A program made the position numbers and the translations under genes. The notes beneath the pieces are model-generated. The model was given only the letters and a program-made list of their open reading frames with translations, was not told the origin of the DNA and searched no databases. This document shows, piece after piece, positions 1 to 13,914 of a stretch of DNA of 64,000 nucleotides; within the stretch, counting starts at the first letter, position 1, and the number at the start of each line of letters is the position of its first letter. Source of the DNA: Phycomyces blakesleeanus NRRL 1555(-) (Eukaryota; Mucoromycota; Mucoromycetes; Mucorales; Phycomycetaceae); NCBI RefSeq assembly GCF_001638985.1, contig NW_017265135.1, positions 2,595,223-2,659,222 on the forward strand. Reading direction: 5' to 3'.

Positions 1-713
1 TTGTATCTATCCAAAAACACGCCTATACGCAACCAATCAAAATTAGTTTATTAAATTCTCTACGTGGTTTAAAAGAAAATACGCCTTTAATGGGTACTGA
101 ATAAAAAAAACATGGTCAATGCGAAAAGAATACTATTAATTTTACGTGACATAGCTGACAAACTAACATAGACACGCTATGATTACCAAAAGATCTCTTA
201 TAATTTAAAAGTATATACTTGAAAGAAAAAGTAAGAGAGAATGAACTGTCTAATAAAATAAACAGTGAATATCATCTACAAAGAAGTGGCGGCATAGAAT
301 CTAAAGCAATCAATTATGTTTTTATAATGGTATATATATAATAGATATATAATAGATATACTACAGTGCTACTCATTTACTATAGCTTTTGGAAATAGAG
401 ACGCTGTACCATGTTGTACATCTATGATTAAAGCCACTTTTTTCACCAAAGATTTGTTGGGTACTTTTAAAAACTATTCTATTAGCTACTATGCTGTACA
501 ACAGGTGCTTATATTTTTTATATTGAAGGTACAAGAGCGGGGTTCTCTTACAGATTAGATAGATCATAAACAAACCCCTGCGTAAAGTATGATCTTTCAG
601 GATTTTTATTAAAGGTAAGACACACACACACAACAAAAAAGGGTATTTAAACCAAATAATGTTCACGGAGCTTCTGGATCAACGCACTTCCTTTTTCTCT
701 TGCCATTTTATCA
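1..713. other. AT-rich upstream region of ligase copy A
   Basis: No coding region is supported here. The stretch is very AT-rich, with a short TA/ATAG repeat near 330-360 and a CA run near 620-630. It ends at the start codon of the first ligase and presumably holds that gene's promoter. No specific regulatory site could be assigned. Confidence 0.5.
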
Positions 714-2850
714 ATGTACCATTCACACGAAGCTGACAGAGAATACCCTATTGGAACCATCTTTGATACTCTTTTCGAGATCGAAACAAGTGTACCAGGC
801 GATCGAAAGATATACATTGATTATGAACATCCAGAAACCTACCTGACACGCGAAACTTTGAAAAGAGATATCCTTCTTTTCGCACAAGGACTAAAAGATG
901 AATACTCATTTAAGCAAGGCGATATTATGGCTATATGTTCTCCTAATCATGTAAGTATGAAATATAAAGAGTAATTGCACATACACATACATATATATAA
1001 TATGCCTTGTATAACAGGTTGACTGGGCAGTTGCTCTCCAAGCTCCGCCGATTTTAGGTAATCAAAGCAAAGTGCCAAATTTAACAATACTTTTAACTGA
1101 CAAAGTAATATACTTTAATAGGCGCGGTTTCTGCATGCGTTGTTGCTGGAGAAGGGAATCACAACGTCGTAGAAGACATGCTACTTGCCAAACCAAAGCT
1201 TATAATAGCTCACGAGGAAACGCTTGAGGCAGTAAAACGGGCAGCAAAGAAACTTGGTTTGAAAGATGAAGACATCCTTGTATTTGGCAATAAGACTATC
1301 GATGGGATCAAACCATTCCGTACTACTCTAATGAACCACTCAAGCTTAGCTATACCAATTAAGCCTTCGTTGGAATATCTCACCACAGAGCCAGCATATA
1401 TCTATTACACTTCAGGAACTTCAGGGACAAAGAAAATGGTGACAATTACGTAAGAAATATTAACTGCATCAGACCCCTTACTTTGAACTCATCTTTTATC
1501 ATTTCTTAGACATACTAATATAGTAGCAGCAATGTACTCAAGAGACTATTGGCTAAAGCCAGATGCACGATATCTGTCATATGCTAGTAACGCCCACTCA
1601 ACTGCTATGGTTATAGCCATGAATGTCTGTATCAAGGAAGGGACTGAAACATACCTTATGAAAAACTTTTCACTTAAAGAATACTGCGTGGCTATTCAAA
1701 AGTACAAAATTCAATTTACCATCATCCAACCATGGGTTGCTGCTGCTCTAGCAAGAGAACCATTTGTAGAAGATTATGATCTTTCTTCTATACTCGTCGC
1801 CTTTTCAGCAGGATCACCTTTGGATACTGTTACTATATCTCGGTTTATGAAACGTCACAAATTTCCATTACTTAGTGGGTTTGGAATGACAGAGATTATC
1901 TCGGGTCTGAAACTATGCAATGAGGCTGCAAAAAGAGGTAATGGATTGACTCTAATAAAAGTAAGAAGATATTTATACTTACAGCTTGAGAGTAGGTTCT
2001 GTCGGTAGATTGTGTCCTAATTTTACGGCAAAAATTATTAATGAAAATGGAGAAGGTAAATATTATTCTATGCTAATTTATGACTCAGTCTACACTTTAC
2101 TTAGGGCTTATGTTTTGTATATAACTAGAGATTATGAATGGAACTATGGGTGAGCTATGCCTAAGAGGTCCAGTGGTTACACCTGTGAGTAGCTACACTC
2201 GAATCTAGTATATATATATATATATATATATTAATTTTGGCTGTATTATTCTACAGGGTTATTACAACAACCCCAAAGCCACTGAAGCTGCGATAGATAA
2301 GGATGGATTTTTCCATTGTGGGGATTTTTTCAGAGTTGATGAAGATGGATTCTTTTATTTCATTTCGCGTATTAAAGACATAATCAAGTACTATGGTTAC
2401 CAGGTATGCTATCACAGATCATTATTAATATCATACGCTTTGACTTACATGCTTTCGTTGACTCTTTTAGATCAGTCCGTCTATTATAGAAGATATTTTG
2501 GTAGGAAGAAAAGAATACTTGTTATTATTCTGTAAGCTAATTGTTCTGTAAACATTGTGTAGATTACACATCCGGATGTGTCTGAATGCTGTGTAGTAGG
2601 TCACTATAGTGAAGAGCTCTTTACAGAACTTCCAAAGGCCTTTGTCGTCCTCAGATCAGCTCAAGCAAACAAACCAACAGAGGAGGAGCTTATTTCCTAC
2701 ACAAATAATCAGCTCCCAAACCAAATGCATATCAGAGGAGGACTTGTATTTCTTGATTCTCTCCCAAGGTCATCTTTAGGAAAGGTCCAACGTAACAGTC
2801 TTCGGCATCAGATAGGACAGGAAACCCTTACAATGATCCAAAGTCAATAA
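714..2850 (+). CDS. 4CL-like adenylate-forming ligase, copy A (9 exons, 538 aa)
   Basis: Exons: 714-950, 1018-1057, 1122-1449, 1510-1937, 1993-2055, 2129-2184, 2257-2403, 2471-2500 and 2563-2850; all phases close and give 538 residues. The protein belongs to the AMP-binding superfamily, closest in layout to 4-coumarate/acyl-CoA ligases, which adenylate a carboxylic acid with ATP and transfer it to CoA. Visible motifs are the P-loop YYTSGTSGTKK (about 186-196), the GFGMTE motif (about 328), the hinge region SRIKDIIKYYGYQ, and the C-terminal PRSSLGKVQR with the catalytic lysine at about 517. The usual PMFH-like motif is replaced by SNAH, as in all five copies. The C-terminus ends in SQ, not a PTS1, so a cytosolic location is inferred. 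The acceptor of exon 5 is the least certain site. The substrate is unknown. Copies B-E lie about 30 kb to the right on the other strand. Confidence 0.9.
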
Positions 2851-3496
2851 TATATTCAGCTTTATTGCTGCACTTTTTGTAATACTGTGTGTAGTATGCC
2901 GTTAAATATTTCTATATGTACAATTAAAAGAAATAACAGTACTACTATATCCACATCAAACTGTCAAGTGCATTTTCGTTATAATATTTTATTAAAACAA
3001 TGTTCACTAAATTTGACGGAGACATTCGTTAAATTAAGCTGTGTTTCGCAGAGTGTATTTCATTTAAAAAAAAAGCTGCCATTTATAAAATAATAAAGAA
3101 AAGGGAAAAGCGAAGGTAAAATATTCTTATTTATATGTCCTACCCAGTTTCAATACTCTCACCTCCTCAGCCCTGCCACCCCTCTAATAATCAGGACCCG
3201 CAACACTGATACCAGCCTGCTACATGTTCTTGGTTGCATAATTAGCAAAATATGGGAAGTACACTTTCGTCTGGTATTTGATGAAGTGCCTTTCATACTG
3301 ATGTCTGAAGAAAGAACTGGTGTTTTTATCACCTGATCTGTATACCATCACATCTCGCTATACTTACAAGTATTATGTTGTTTCATTGAAATGAATACAT
3401 ACCTTGGAGTTCAATACAACAACAAATAGCTTTTCAAATTATAATAATAATGCAGGATGGTATATGTGTTTATAGCTATGCATATCCAATTCTCAT
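2851..3496. other. Convergent intergenic region between ligase A and the methyltransferase
   Basis: Both flanking genes end here, so this 646-base stretch should carry two 3' UTRs and polyadenylation sites. A 68-codon ORF at 2887-3093 has no recognisable content. Nothing else is supported. Confidence 0.4.
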
Positions 3497-4530
3497 TTAC
3501 TTTTTTGTTAACAAATACAGGTGGAGTCCCTTTCTTGAATAAACTTCCCGCTTTGGATCATCTTCAATCTATATCAAAGTATTAGTAACCTGGTAAATAA
3601 TATTTAACCAAATTACCTCTTTCAAAATAAACTTTTTGCGTAACATCTGGAAGAACCGTTTGTCTGCATTTCTTCTTTTCATATAACTCAAGTAGATCAC
3701 TGTCTCTTTTGTTGACAAAAGTACAAGTGTGTCTACAAGTGGCTGAAACGCAATCTCAAGATAGACACAGTCTGAAGCTAGAATCACATCTGAAAGAGGC
3801 ATTATAGATTCTGGCAAAGGAGTTCCCCTATTGAACGTGTAGGTGGAAATTAGTGTTGAATTCACAAAATGCGAGAAAAAGAAGAAATCATATAGATATA
3901 TAATGAAAACAGGACGTGTAGACTGTGATGGACACTGAACTTTACGAAATGCAGTATATACGATTCCGTTTCTTAAACCGGTTTTGTTACTGTGTTTTAT
4001 CCTACCAATCTAGGATTTGAGCGTCCACTTTTCTTTCAAGTCCGTTTAATAAGATGTTTTGTTTCATCAATTCCATCATTGGGCTTAATAGATAAATGTT
4101 AGTTTTCCTGCATATTTAGCCTATTATTTATAGCCTACATCTGGTCGGTTAAGGTCATGTGTTGAACCCCAGGAAAAGCAGAGGCCACAGCAAGACCGAC
4201 CAGACCAGTTCCACTACCTAAATCTAATATCCGTTTCCCATCAAAGAATGTATCTGATTGGGATTTCTTCCAGAGTAAGTACTCGATCATAATGTCAGCT
4301 GCCTCCCAGGTTTTTCCACCACAGCCGCCGCTCAGGTCTTGTTGGAGGTGGATAGGGTTGAGTAAACTATCATATGAGATGTCAGAGACACCAGTTTCGA
4401 CTTCAGGTTTGCGAGCATCCATTTGAGTTGATTCAAATGGATTACAATTTGATTGATTATCGAATTCATGGTTGCTAGAGATTGAATGATTCCCAGTAGA
4501 AGTTGATTGTTTGAGATCCGGAATTGCCAT
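3497..4530 (-). CDS. METTL21/EFM-type protein lysine methyltransferase (4 exons, 250 aa)
   Basis: Exons on the minus strand: 4530-4139, 4083-4006, 3827-3617 and 3568-3497; phases close and give 250 residues. It is a class I SAM-dependent methyltransferase of the family that methylates lysines on elongation factors and chaperones. SAM-binding motif I is ILDLGSGTGLVGLAVA (about 100-115), preceded by a GGKTWEAA element typical of the group. The later ILASDCVYLE carries the DxxY-like post-motif II used by METTL21-type enzymes. The first 45 residues are low-complexity and rich in Ser, Asn and Thr. The closest named fungal relatives would be Efm6/Nnt1-like, but the sequence alone does not pick the substrate. 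The gene converges with ligase copy A. Confidence 0.85.
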
Positions 4531-4748
4531 TGTGATGATTAATAATTGGATGATTAGGATAGCAACAAATGTCCAAGTAATGTAGAGTTTTTGTTGTTAT
4601 AAAAGCAGTCCTCTGAAACACCAATCTTGATATGAATGTACAAAGTCGGCCAATAATTTTCCATATATGTTTAGTCAGGGACAAACTGGGTCTTTTAAAC
4701 TAGCATAAAATAGTTGAGCAGTAATCGGTTTGTAGTTATGGTTACTTG

Positions 4749-4791
<43 letters not shown>

Positions 4792-6461
4792 GAGTTGATT
4801 TAATGCACCATAAGCGATAGATCTGCACTCTTTTGTTCTCGCCATTTCATACTTTATTTCACAAAGTAGAGCCTAAGGTTGTAATATAAAGTAAAATATT
4901 TGATAGCTATTATTACTATCTGGCAAAATCCAGTAATATTACTTTCGCATTTTTGGGTATCTTTCTATTTATTAATGGCAGTGTTAATGGCCTGATTATC
5001 CGTATCAGATTGACCACAAACAATTAAGACGGACAAGAATTACATGACTATATTGTAACCCAGGTGCAATTACTCAATGCTGAACTATATTTGTAAGAAA
5101 GATGAAGACCTTTTATGAATCATAGTGCTCATGATTTTACTAAAAGCTATTCCATCCTGTAGATATTAATTATTTCTTCTTATAGATAGGCACTTAAATC
5201 ATAATATATAATATACATATAGTTGAATTATCTCCTATCATTATTTACAGAATTTACGATTTGTAACTAACCCCATAGTCATTTCTTTAGTTTTCGATTG
5301 GCTATCTTATTTATATATACCTATGTTTCTTTTACTATAAAGGATACTCTTTAGAATTTCACAAATTTAGTTCTTCTTTTAATATGCCAACTTTCGAATT
5401 GTTTTCTATATTCATTTTTTCCCTCACTAATTATAGTTGTTCAAGGTACGATTCTGTCGTTACAAGTTGTTGCTTTTAATAAATGTATCTATACATATTT
5501 TATATTAAGTTATTATTGTAGCTTTGCTGTTCAATTTAGAATTGGAAGTTTCTCTTGATGTAATAGGAATTCTCGCTGGTAATTCTTCCCCTACTTTGCT
5601 TTGTTGATTTAAGGATAAAGGGAGAGATCAAAAGACCCAAAATATCCGAGTAATTGGATAGACTGTATACAGAATCTAACAGCAAATGTCATAAAAGAAA
5701 AGTTCATGTATTGTGATATGTGTTGATTATATTATTGATGGTTGTGGTAATTTAGGTTGGACAGAATAAATGAAGATTAATATATTGTGCATATGTATTA
5801 TTGTTCTTTAATATTTATATATACTCAAGAAGGGCATAAAACTATATTTATAAGCATGACAGGTTTGACAAGAGATACAAGAGATACAAGAAAATAAAAA
5901 AGTGAGTAATTCATAGGACTGATGTGCACACAAATACATGTATGCATGCATGCGAGTGTGTCAAAAAAAAGTAATGTAAAGTGATATGTGTGTATATCTG
6001 AGCGGCGTAATAGTGGTAGTAATAATGACAGTATAAGATATTTCAAGTAGAATAGAATATGGTGGCAATATAAAGGGCTGAAAGGATATACTGGGGCATA
6101 TATAGAAAATAATTGAGCTTGAAGAATATAAGAGCATAGTATTAAATTTCGGGCAAACATGATTTGGCTTATGCTTAGGGGTAAAGTAAAATCAAAGGTC
6201 GAAAGCCTTTGAAACAAATAAAAAAAAACAATTAGCCTTTGATAAACCTTTTTATTAGGTAGGAAGAAAGAAAATCACCCCTATAATTAGATTCGCTATT
6301 TCATTTTCTTCTAAATATCCTCTTGGTATACAGTTAACAAATCAAATTTCTTACTTACAAAAGCCATTCATAGGAAAGCAGACAAAAGCGGGTGGTTATT
6401 GAGCATATAGTCAGATTTTGCTGAAGTGTATATAAGATAATAAATTCTTGATATCTGAGGA
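4531..6461. other. Gene-poor AT-rich region
   Basis: No gene is supported. An AAT trinucleotide run lies at 4754-4790. A 130-codon ORF on the minus strand (5825-6217) is rich in Leu, Ser, Tyr and His, has no motif or splice context, and is probably chance. Confidence 0.4.
4754..4790. repeat. AAT trinucleotide microsatellite
   Basis: About twelve uninterrupted AAT/TAA units are read directly from the sequence, upstream of the methyltransferase gene. Confidence 0.9.
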
Positions 6462-6677
6462 TTACTCCAGATTAAACAGCATTGTCCATTCGTCTGAAGT
6501 ACTTTCTGGAAGAGATGGAGTAGGCGATGGAGTAGGCGAAGGTTCTGGATTAGGATTAGGGCGTGGGTTCTGAGGTCTTGGTTTTCTGAGGTTGATACCA
6601 AACAGTCTGTTAGAACGCATAGTCGAAGATTCTTTATAAGCTTTTGCTAAGAAGAAGTGATCTGAGGATTGAGGCAT
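6462..6677 (-). CDS. Small proline-rich hypothetical ORF (71 aa)
   Basis: Reading from the ATG at 6677, the ORF encodes 71 residues. A basic middle is followed by a Pro-Asn-Ser-Thr repeat built on PNPNPEPSPTPSPTP, and the end is acidic and hydrophobic (EWTMLFNLE). GC content rises over the Pro-rich part. No family is recognised and no splice partners were found. It may be a small real gene, the last exon of a larger one, or a chance ORF over a repeat. The in-frame ATG farther upstream at 6743 looks less likely because the added sequence resembles non-coding AT-rich DNA. Confidence 0.3.
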   Translation of the reverse strand: MPQSSDHFFLAKAYKESSTMRSNRLFGINLRKPRPQNPRPNPNPEPSPTPSPTPSLPESTSDEWTMLFNLE

Positions 6678-7255
6678 TTTTGTAAGAACAGAGTTGGTGA
6701 TACGCAGTATATAAGGTAGAATAGGAAAAATGTGTACACACACACATATATATATATGCGTGTGTGTGTATGTGTGTATATGTGTGTGTGTTTATATATG
6801 TATTTATTCAGTAATACACTTTACAAAAGCCTATGTACGTATATAAATATAAATATATATCCTTTTATAATATTATATATAAAAAATAAAAAGAATTATA
6901 GGGTCTAAATTATAAACGTTACAGAAAGTCAAATATATACATATATAAATATGAGATAATAAGATGAGAATAACGGGCGCGTCGGTGGCCAGTATTGTCT
7001 AACGCGATTCTTTCGGTTTTACACAAATGAAGCTGATAATAAAGACTGGGGTTTTTTTTATGAATAGACAAGAGTAAAAATAGAGGTGCATAGCCTGATT
7101 TATATAGGCGTCGATGGCAATAACAAGGGACGTATCCAGGGCTCTGGTAACATACATGGTGCTCATTTTGGGCAAACAAATATCTTATGGCTGGAAATAT
7201 ATGAGAAAATAAGTTTGAATTATATCCAAGATATGCAAGCAGATATACTATATAC

Positions 7256-7290
<35 letters not shown>

Positions 7291-10200
7291 ATTTGCCTTG
7301 AACATGTACAATAAGTAAGTACTCATACCCTTATTGCATATGCAAAAAGATTATAAATATATATATATTATAGTTAGCGTTCATTTTTAGTAATGATTTA
7401 AGGGGATTAGGTTAGCTCTATTATAAGCATAAAGTTCTTGACAGAATCGAAGTTAAACGATTAATCTAATATGCCAAGAATTTTTTTTTTCACATATAGA
7501 ATTTCGCAACTCGGTTTGTGAGTGTTGTATATAGCTACCAAATCTCTTTTTGTATACAATCCGCTTCCCCGGACTCGAAAAGTTAGTGACAATCGAGTAC
7601 ATGATTTTATTTGTTATGCCATATATATATATAAGGAGATCTAGAGCCCAGTATTCCGAGAATGAATCGTAACAAAGAAAAGTAATCAATGTCAGGCCAT
7701 TCAGGGCTCGCCGTCTCCACGCGCTTGTATTATACTAGAATAAGATATGAGGTGTTCCATATATCTGTACTACTAGTTAGCTCTAGATGTATTCTCTTAA
7801 GGGATTATAATGACAAAATAATTTCATGCCTAAATTTGTTGTACTGTGCTTAAAATACTAATAGTATATTACATAATTTCAATATTACTACCATAGGCTT
7901 CACACAACTGAGCAATCACTGGTAAAGAAAAATAATAATAATGTATAAGAGACATTACTACTAATTTTGTTGGTGTTGTGATTGTTTTAAACTCTAAATT
8001 CCATTGTCAAGTTGTAGCTGACCTGGCTGATATACTTACATTTATGTACTTCAAAGTTTCGAGCATAAGTACACAAGGATAAGCACTGGGGATACTCCAG
8101 CCTCCAGCCCAACGAAATATTAAAAAAAAATATGCCTCTTGTTCTTCCCCTCTTTCCCCCCTTCTTCCCCTTGTTCGACTTAAAAAAAATCTCTTACTCG
8201 CACATAGGCTCCTAAGACACATGCTGTAATTTTCTCAAAGCAGCAACAAATCTCAAACAATTCTTTCCAAAGATGCCTGCTCAATATTATCAATGAGCTC
8301 TTACAATATTTCCCCTACTTACTTAATATAGTCTATCCCCGGCATATTCTCGTTCCCTCCTTTTATGGTGAATTACACAGTATAATACTGCTGATTACTA
8401 AACTACTGTAGTTAGATTTTTACAATTAAACAATTGCTAGATGTCAACCTAGGAATGATAGGTTTATACATGTCAGAAACATCTCTTAAAACAGTGTCTC
8501 CAATACTATTTAATTCTAAAATTGTACAGATTAGCATGATTTACGGGACTTTGTTACATACTTTTGCCTCTTTTACACAATCTCTTTTTGGAACCCTTAT
8601 GCGTGGGGAGATCCGATCGTATTATGTACGATGTACTACAGATATGGCATTAACAATCCAGAATATCATATCCCCGGAGTTTCTCTCTTTAGCTTTCAGC
8701 ACAAATCCATGTACTATTTTTCTGTTTTATTTTTGGAATTTTACGATAGCTATTCGTGAAGGTATTCTAATAAACAGATTTGTGCGGAACTATCCTTGAA
8801 ATAATACAGTGCTTATGTGTCTTTTTCTAAAAGGTCCTTTTATATATATATTATTTCCCCAGCTTCTCAATTAAGATGTTTCTAAGCCTATAAGGGAAAC
8901 TACTTTGTATTATATATACTTTTTCTAATAGGCACAATAATAGGAAATGAATTGCGCACATCTTAATTACAATACAATCCTAGAAGCACAAGTCTTCTGT
9001 AGAGTATTTATTATACCATAAGTATTTATGTTTATTAGTCATCCTCAATCTATCTAACCTAAAGTACTGATAGTCCATGGTATTCTTATAATATTTCTCA
9101 ATGCAATGTTTAAATAATTCCTCGAACATTTAGCTCCATTAAACTTTATATTTTATAACATTTTGATACTATTAAGCACTGAGGTATAGGTCCAGAATGA
9201 AGACAATTATATATCCGCGCAGCTCAATTCACTGTATCAAAGTGTGGTGCTCTTATAAGTATATGTACCTGGAGATGACTTTGGTCTCGTGGAACATATT
9301 CCAAACCGTTCTGTCAAGCCCACGATCATATTTTGTCTCATGATTTGTTGTGGTTGATACTATTATATTGTTAGCTCAAATGAGATAAAATTCTATACAT
9401 AAATATTGTCCTCTGATTGTTCTTGAAGTTTATTGTGTTTTTAACAATACTTAAATTTATGGCGCCTAGATGGTGGCTGGTATATAAATTATAGCCATAT
9501 ATTTTCTATATACACGGATAAGCAATCTTCCTTTAGAAACTATTTCCTACTTTTTTTCTGTCAATTATATTCTTGGAAAAAAAAACTATTGGTTTATGTG
9601 GTGTGTTATAACCTCAAAACAATCACAACGTTTTTTTTGTATTATAGCAATGAGCTTTGCTTTGAATGAATCTATACGAGTACCTAATAATCATTCAGAG
9701 CAACGATGCTAATATTATTAATATGTAATGGCGGTGATAATGGATACTCTTTAGTAATGCCTGAATAGTTTAACTGAATAAATCCGAGGGGATATAAAGC
9801 TATATGTTATGCTTTAAGTATTAAGATATTGAGTATGGCTACAAATATCCGATTTATTTTAGATTTCCATTTTTTTAACATTGAGAAAATTGTTCGTTCG
9901 AATGGAATGCAATGGGATTTAGGTTGGTAACGCCAAAAAAAGGCGATACTGATATATCACACCCCTTGTGCCATTATATTCTTCTAAAAGCGTATGTAAA
10001 TTGACGATTTTATTGAGAATATGTTTTATTTATTTATTTTTACATTTGAGCATCGAGTGACAGTATGTCTTTAGTCTATATATACATAAATATATTTTAT
10101 GTGCATGTTTATGTGCAGTATATGCACGCTTTGCTTGTGGCTTGAGAAGAACATACATAATAAGAGAAAAATTGTCCGTTAGACCCAAAAAACAAATAAA

Positions 10201-13200
10201 GAAATAAAAGCTAGCTAGCTAGATAGATAGATAGAAAAGGGGAGACATTCTGTTTGCATGTTTGTTTCTTCTATTTGGTCTGGTTTTTGAACCATGTGGT
10301 AACAAGGCGGGTCGAGTAAAACAGTGAATGAAAACAGAAAGGCGAGATCTAGTGGCAATATATGTATGTCTGTTCGATGCCACTTCACTCCCCCCTCTTT
10401 TTTTTTCTACCTCTTGTGTATGTATGTATATATTCTTTAAAAGATATAATGTGCTTATTATCCTTGTGTGATAAATACATTCCTGATAGTGTATCTTTAA
10501 AAGGCTTTACATCTTGAACAGCTTCTATTAACAAAGTAAATCGTGTGTGTGTGTGTGTGTTTATAGATTATGAGGAGAAGTATCTCTTCTTCGTTCCTTT
10601 TCTCCTACTTAAATTTTATTTAAAATTAAAATAAATTGTTCTGGCTATTCGATCAATCGTGTTTATTTAGATGCTGAATCGAAAAAATGCAGATGAAGAC
10701 ACAAGAATCGATCATAATTCTCGTACATATAAAAACGGATAACAGGTACAAAAATAAATACTCGATATGTATTAATATTGAGGAGAAACGAATTGCTACT
10801 ATATATTTAGTAAATATTGTTGGCCTTACTCTAACTGGCGTTCTTGGCACACCGCACGTTTGATATAGATTTATTGCTTTGTCAAGATTCAATTAAAACA
10901 GAAGACTTCTCGAATATCCACGTTGCCCTCATCTTCTTTATATCTATCATTCACATTCTGAATACCACAGACCCTTGAAGCCTATATTTGTTAATTGTTT
11001 GATAGAGTCTGTTTTTAAACAGGTATCCAATGATGGTAATCGGCAATGCTGTCAAATATATGCTGTATATATCCCTCCTTCTTTACTTCTCCCATCCCTC
11101 TTTTTCTTCCATTCTCTTTGGTAGTTATACTTTGTGAGCTTATATATATACGTGCTAGTCAAAATAAATATAGTAGTAATGGTAGTAAAAGAGAAGTTGA
11201 TATTCTGTATTGTCGCGCAAAAATAAATAAAGTTAGTAGGATATCTTAAGGGATTCATATGTGTGTAAATAAAGAATATACCCAAAAAAAGTCAGTTAAT
11301 ACAATCTCTTTGGCTTAAAGAAGAAACGACCTTTGTTTGCTTTTATTTTTTATCATTTTCTTTGAAGCGACAAATAGAGCACATAATTGAAATTCTCGAT
11401 AATACGACAAAGATCCCTTGTATATATACCTACTCAGGGCTCTAGGGCAGGCATTTATTGGTTTTAATATCAATTGAAAGCTGTAGATAACAATTTTTTC
11501 CATTGTCCGAGAGCCTCCGGAATTATATCCCGTTATTCTTAATAGGCACAGTGTAGTTCAAAGCATGGTTTACGATACCTCCTCGACTAAACTCTTTATA
11601 AGAAAAAAAAGAATAAGGAGACTTGAAGCAATAACTCTTGTTTTTTATTTGTTTTGTTTACAGCATGGTGTGTGAGAGTCTATGGCTTAGAATATATATA
11701 TAGGAGAATATTCATGAAAAGGGATACTTCGGTGCTATATTTTTCCGCAATAGTATCTTACCTTGAATTAAGTTCAGCTATATACCAAAAGTATGAGCAC
11801 TGAATACTTCTTTATCGAGAAAACAGAGTCAATCTAAAAAAAATCTTTTAATAGAAACGCAAGTTCCACCAAATCGGTGCTGTCTATTGATATATCAAAT
11901 ACTTTATTACTGGGCAGCTGCCTGCTCTTTCTTGTCTTTCCAATTTATATAAATTCAAAGAGAGTTTTTTGTTTCATAGTCATCTATAAAGGATACACAC
12001 TATGTTAGAAAAACAAACAATAGATTGCCCCTTGAATACAGTTTAAAGTCTGAATAGTGAAATATAGACTTTATGCCACATTCAAAAATGCTCCTAAGAC
12101 ACAGTGGTACAATACACGTCTATAAAAGAGGTATTTGTAGATAATTTAATCAACTATATAACATACAGATAAAGCATATCTTGGTGGCTTACAAGTCTAG
12201 CCTTAGTTTCGTTTGCGCTAGTAGAAGCTTTTATACTTGATCAGGATTTATTATCCCCAAGAGATCAGAATAAAGCCTCATGTATTTATTAGTCTGTGCG
12301 TCTTAAAAATGGTGTGATATTTCATATGTTTGAATACGAGACTTCTTGTAATTTCCGTCCTACAGTTCTTTAAATGTGATTGAGAAGCCTATGACGCCAA
12401 TAAGTTGTACAGAAAAATACATGTGCACAAAAGTGTCTTTTTTTATCGTTCTTGCAAGTCATTCTTATTGATGTTTGGTGTATAATTGTTTTAGAACACC
12501 CGACTTTCGGATACCAAGCTACAGTACAGCAAGAGGAGAAGGAGTAAAATACGAGTAGAGCTTTAATGATTAGTACGCATAAGCTAGTCAAGTGTGTAAG
12601 TATGCTTATACAAAAAGAGCTGTAGAAATAAATAAAGATCCAGAAAAAGAAAACTTAATTGATCTCTCCTTTAAAATTTCGATGAGGAGGGGAGTATTTC
12701 TTTTTGAGTAACTGATCAAACTAGTTCTGCTCACAGATCATTGTAACACACTTGCACGCCATAGGCTGGAAAATAAACATTTACACAGATTTAGTCAACC
12801 TGGAGTCTAGGAAAACTTGGATAAAACTCAAGAGGCTAAAATCATCGTGGATTGACCGCATTCTATCCTGCTTAACAGACATATTTAATGATATTAAGAT
12901 AAATAATAGTAATAATAAAACCGGGATACTGTTTACACCGAAATTTGAATATGTACGAAAGAAGTACTTTTTTTCTCTCTGTGGAATAAAAGGAATTTAA
13001 TTTCCAGATTTACAGCTAAAAATTATATATATATATATATATGAGAAATAATCAATATAATTTTCGATTTAGCAAGTACTTTAACAACAATGGTGTAAAT
13101 AATTGATAGGCGAAGATCGTTTTTAATCTATATTATTATTTTTCAATTCATTCAACTCGCAAATGAATCAAATAATCGACTGTGCGTGTGTGATGTTATT

Positions 13201-13914
13201 TTTGATATATATCAACATTTCTGTATTTTCTTAAAGCAGTAGCACGATGAAAAAGGGGCGTTTCAGAGCGTGTTTTAGAAAATATTATGTCTTTTAAAAA
13301 TCGCCCTTTGAATCGCCCTTTCCTTAGTGTAGGTATATCAGTTTTATGTTGAGTCTGTCTTATGCTTAAACAGGGGAGGGGAAGAAGCTTTAATGGTTTT
13401 TAATGGCTCTAAAATTTTCTGAATTATCATTATTATATATCAATAAATTGAAAAAAGCACAGTATTTAGATACCAATTCCATCCAATTATCTTTATTCAT
13501 GATATTGTAGATATACGGAAAACTCTCTATGTGAGATCTTAAGCCTTTATAGACTTTTTGTAATTTACGGAGTGGCTATAAAAGTATCAAAGCTTCCAAG
13601 TCTCAAAAATGTGTAAGGTGGTAAAATGCTTATTATTTAATAAGTACTTTTAAGTATAAATTTTAAATAAATATTTAATACAAGATTAAAACAAGTTATA
13701 GGAATACGCAGAGTATTACTAGTTTTAGTACTAGACTTGTAGACTCTTTAAGAAAGTATCTTCATTCTGAAAACGCATGCTTTATATTGTGGGTACAGTA
13801 TGAATATGTTTATTTTATGTCCTTAGACATATATGATTACTTATGTATAGTTACCCTTGACAATAAAGCCTGGTCTTGGGTAAAGACGATTATAGAAGTG
13901 GGTTTGCTTTGTTT
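6678..13914. other. Long gene-poor region
   Basis: About 7.2 kb without a supported gene. It holds TA and TG/CA microsatellites (about 6730-6800, 7250-7290, 10540-10560 and 13022-13042) and several short ORFs with compositions expected by chance. The longest is 121 codons on the plus strand at 8434-8799, noted separately. No tRNA or rRNA was found. Confidence 0.5.
8434..8799 (+). CDS. Unassigned 121-aa ORF, doubtful
   Basis: A single open frame of 121 codons in DNA where stops are frequent. The product would be hydrophobic near its C-terminus and contains no motif I recognise. It has no clear splice sites and no conserved neighbour. It could be a decayed gene piece or chance. It is listed because it is the longest open frame in the 6.7-13.9 kb desert. 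Confidence 0.15.
   Translation: MLDVNLGMIGLYMSETSLKTVSPILFNSKIVQISMIYGTLLHTFASFTQSLFGTLMRGEIRSYYVRCTTDMALTIQNIISPEFLSLAFSTNPCTIFLFYFWNFTIAIREGILINRFVRNYP

Noticed and set aside
7540..7590. tRNA-like T-loop word TTCGAGTCC on the minus strand
   Set aside because: The flanking bases do not form a T stem, acceptor stem or anticodon arm, so there is no tRNA.
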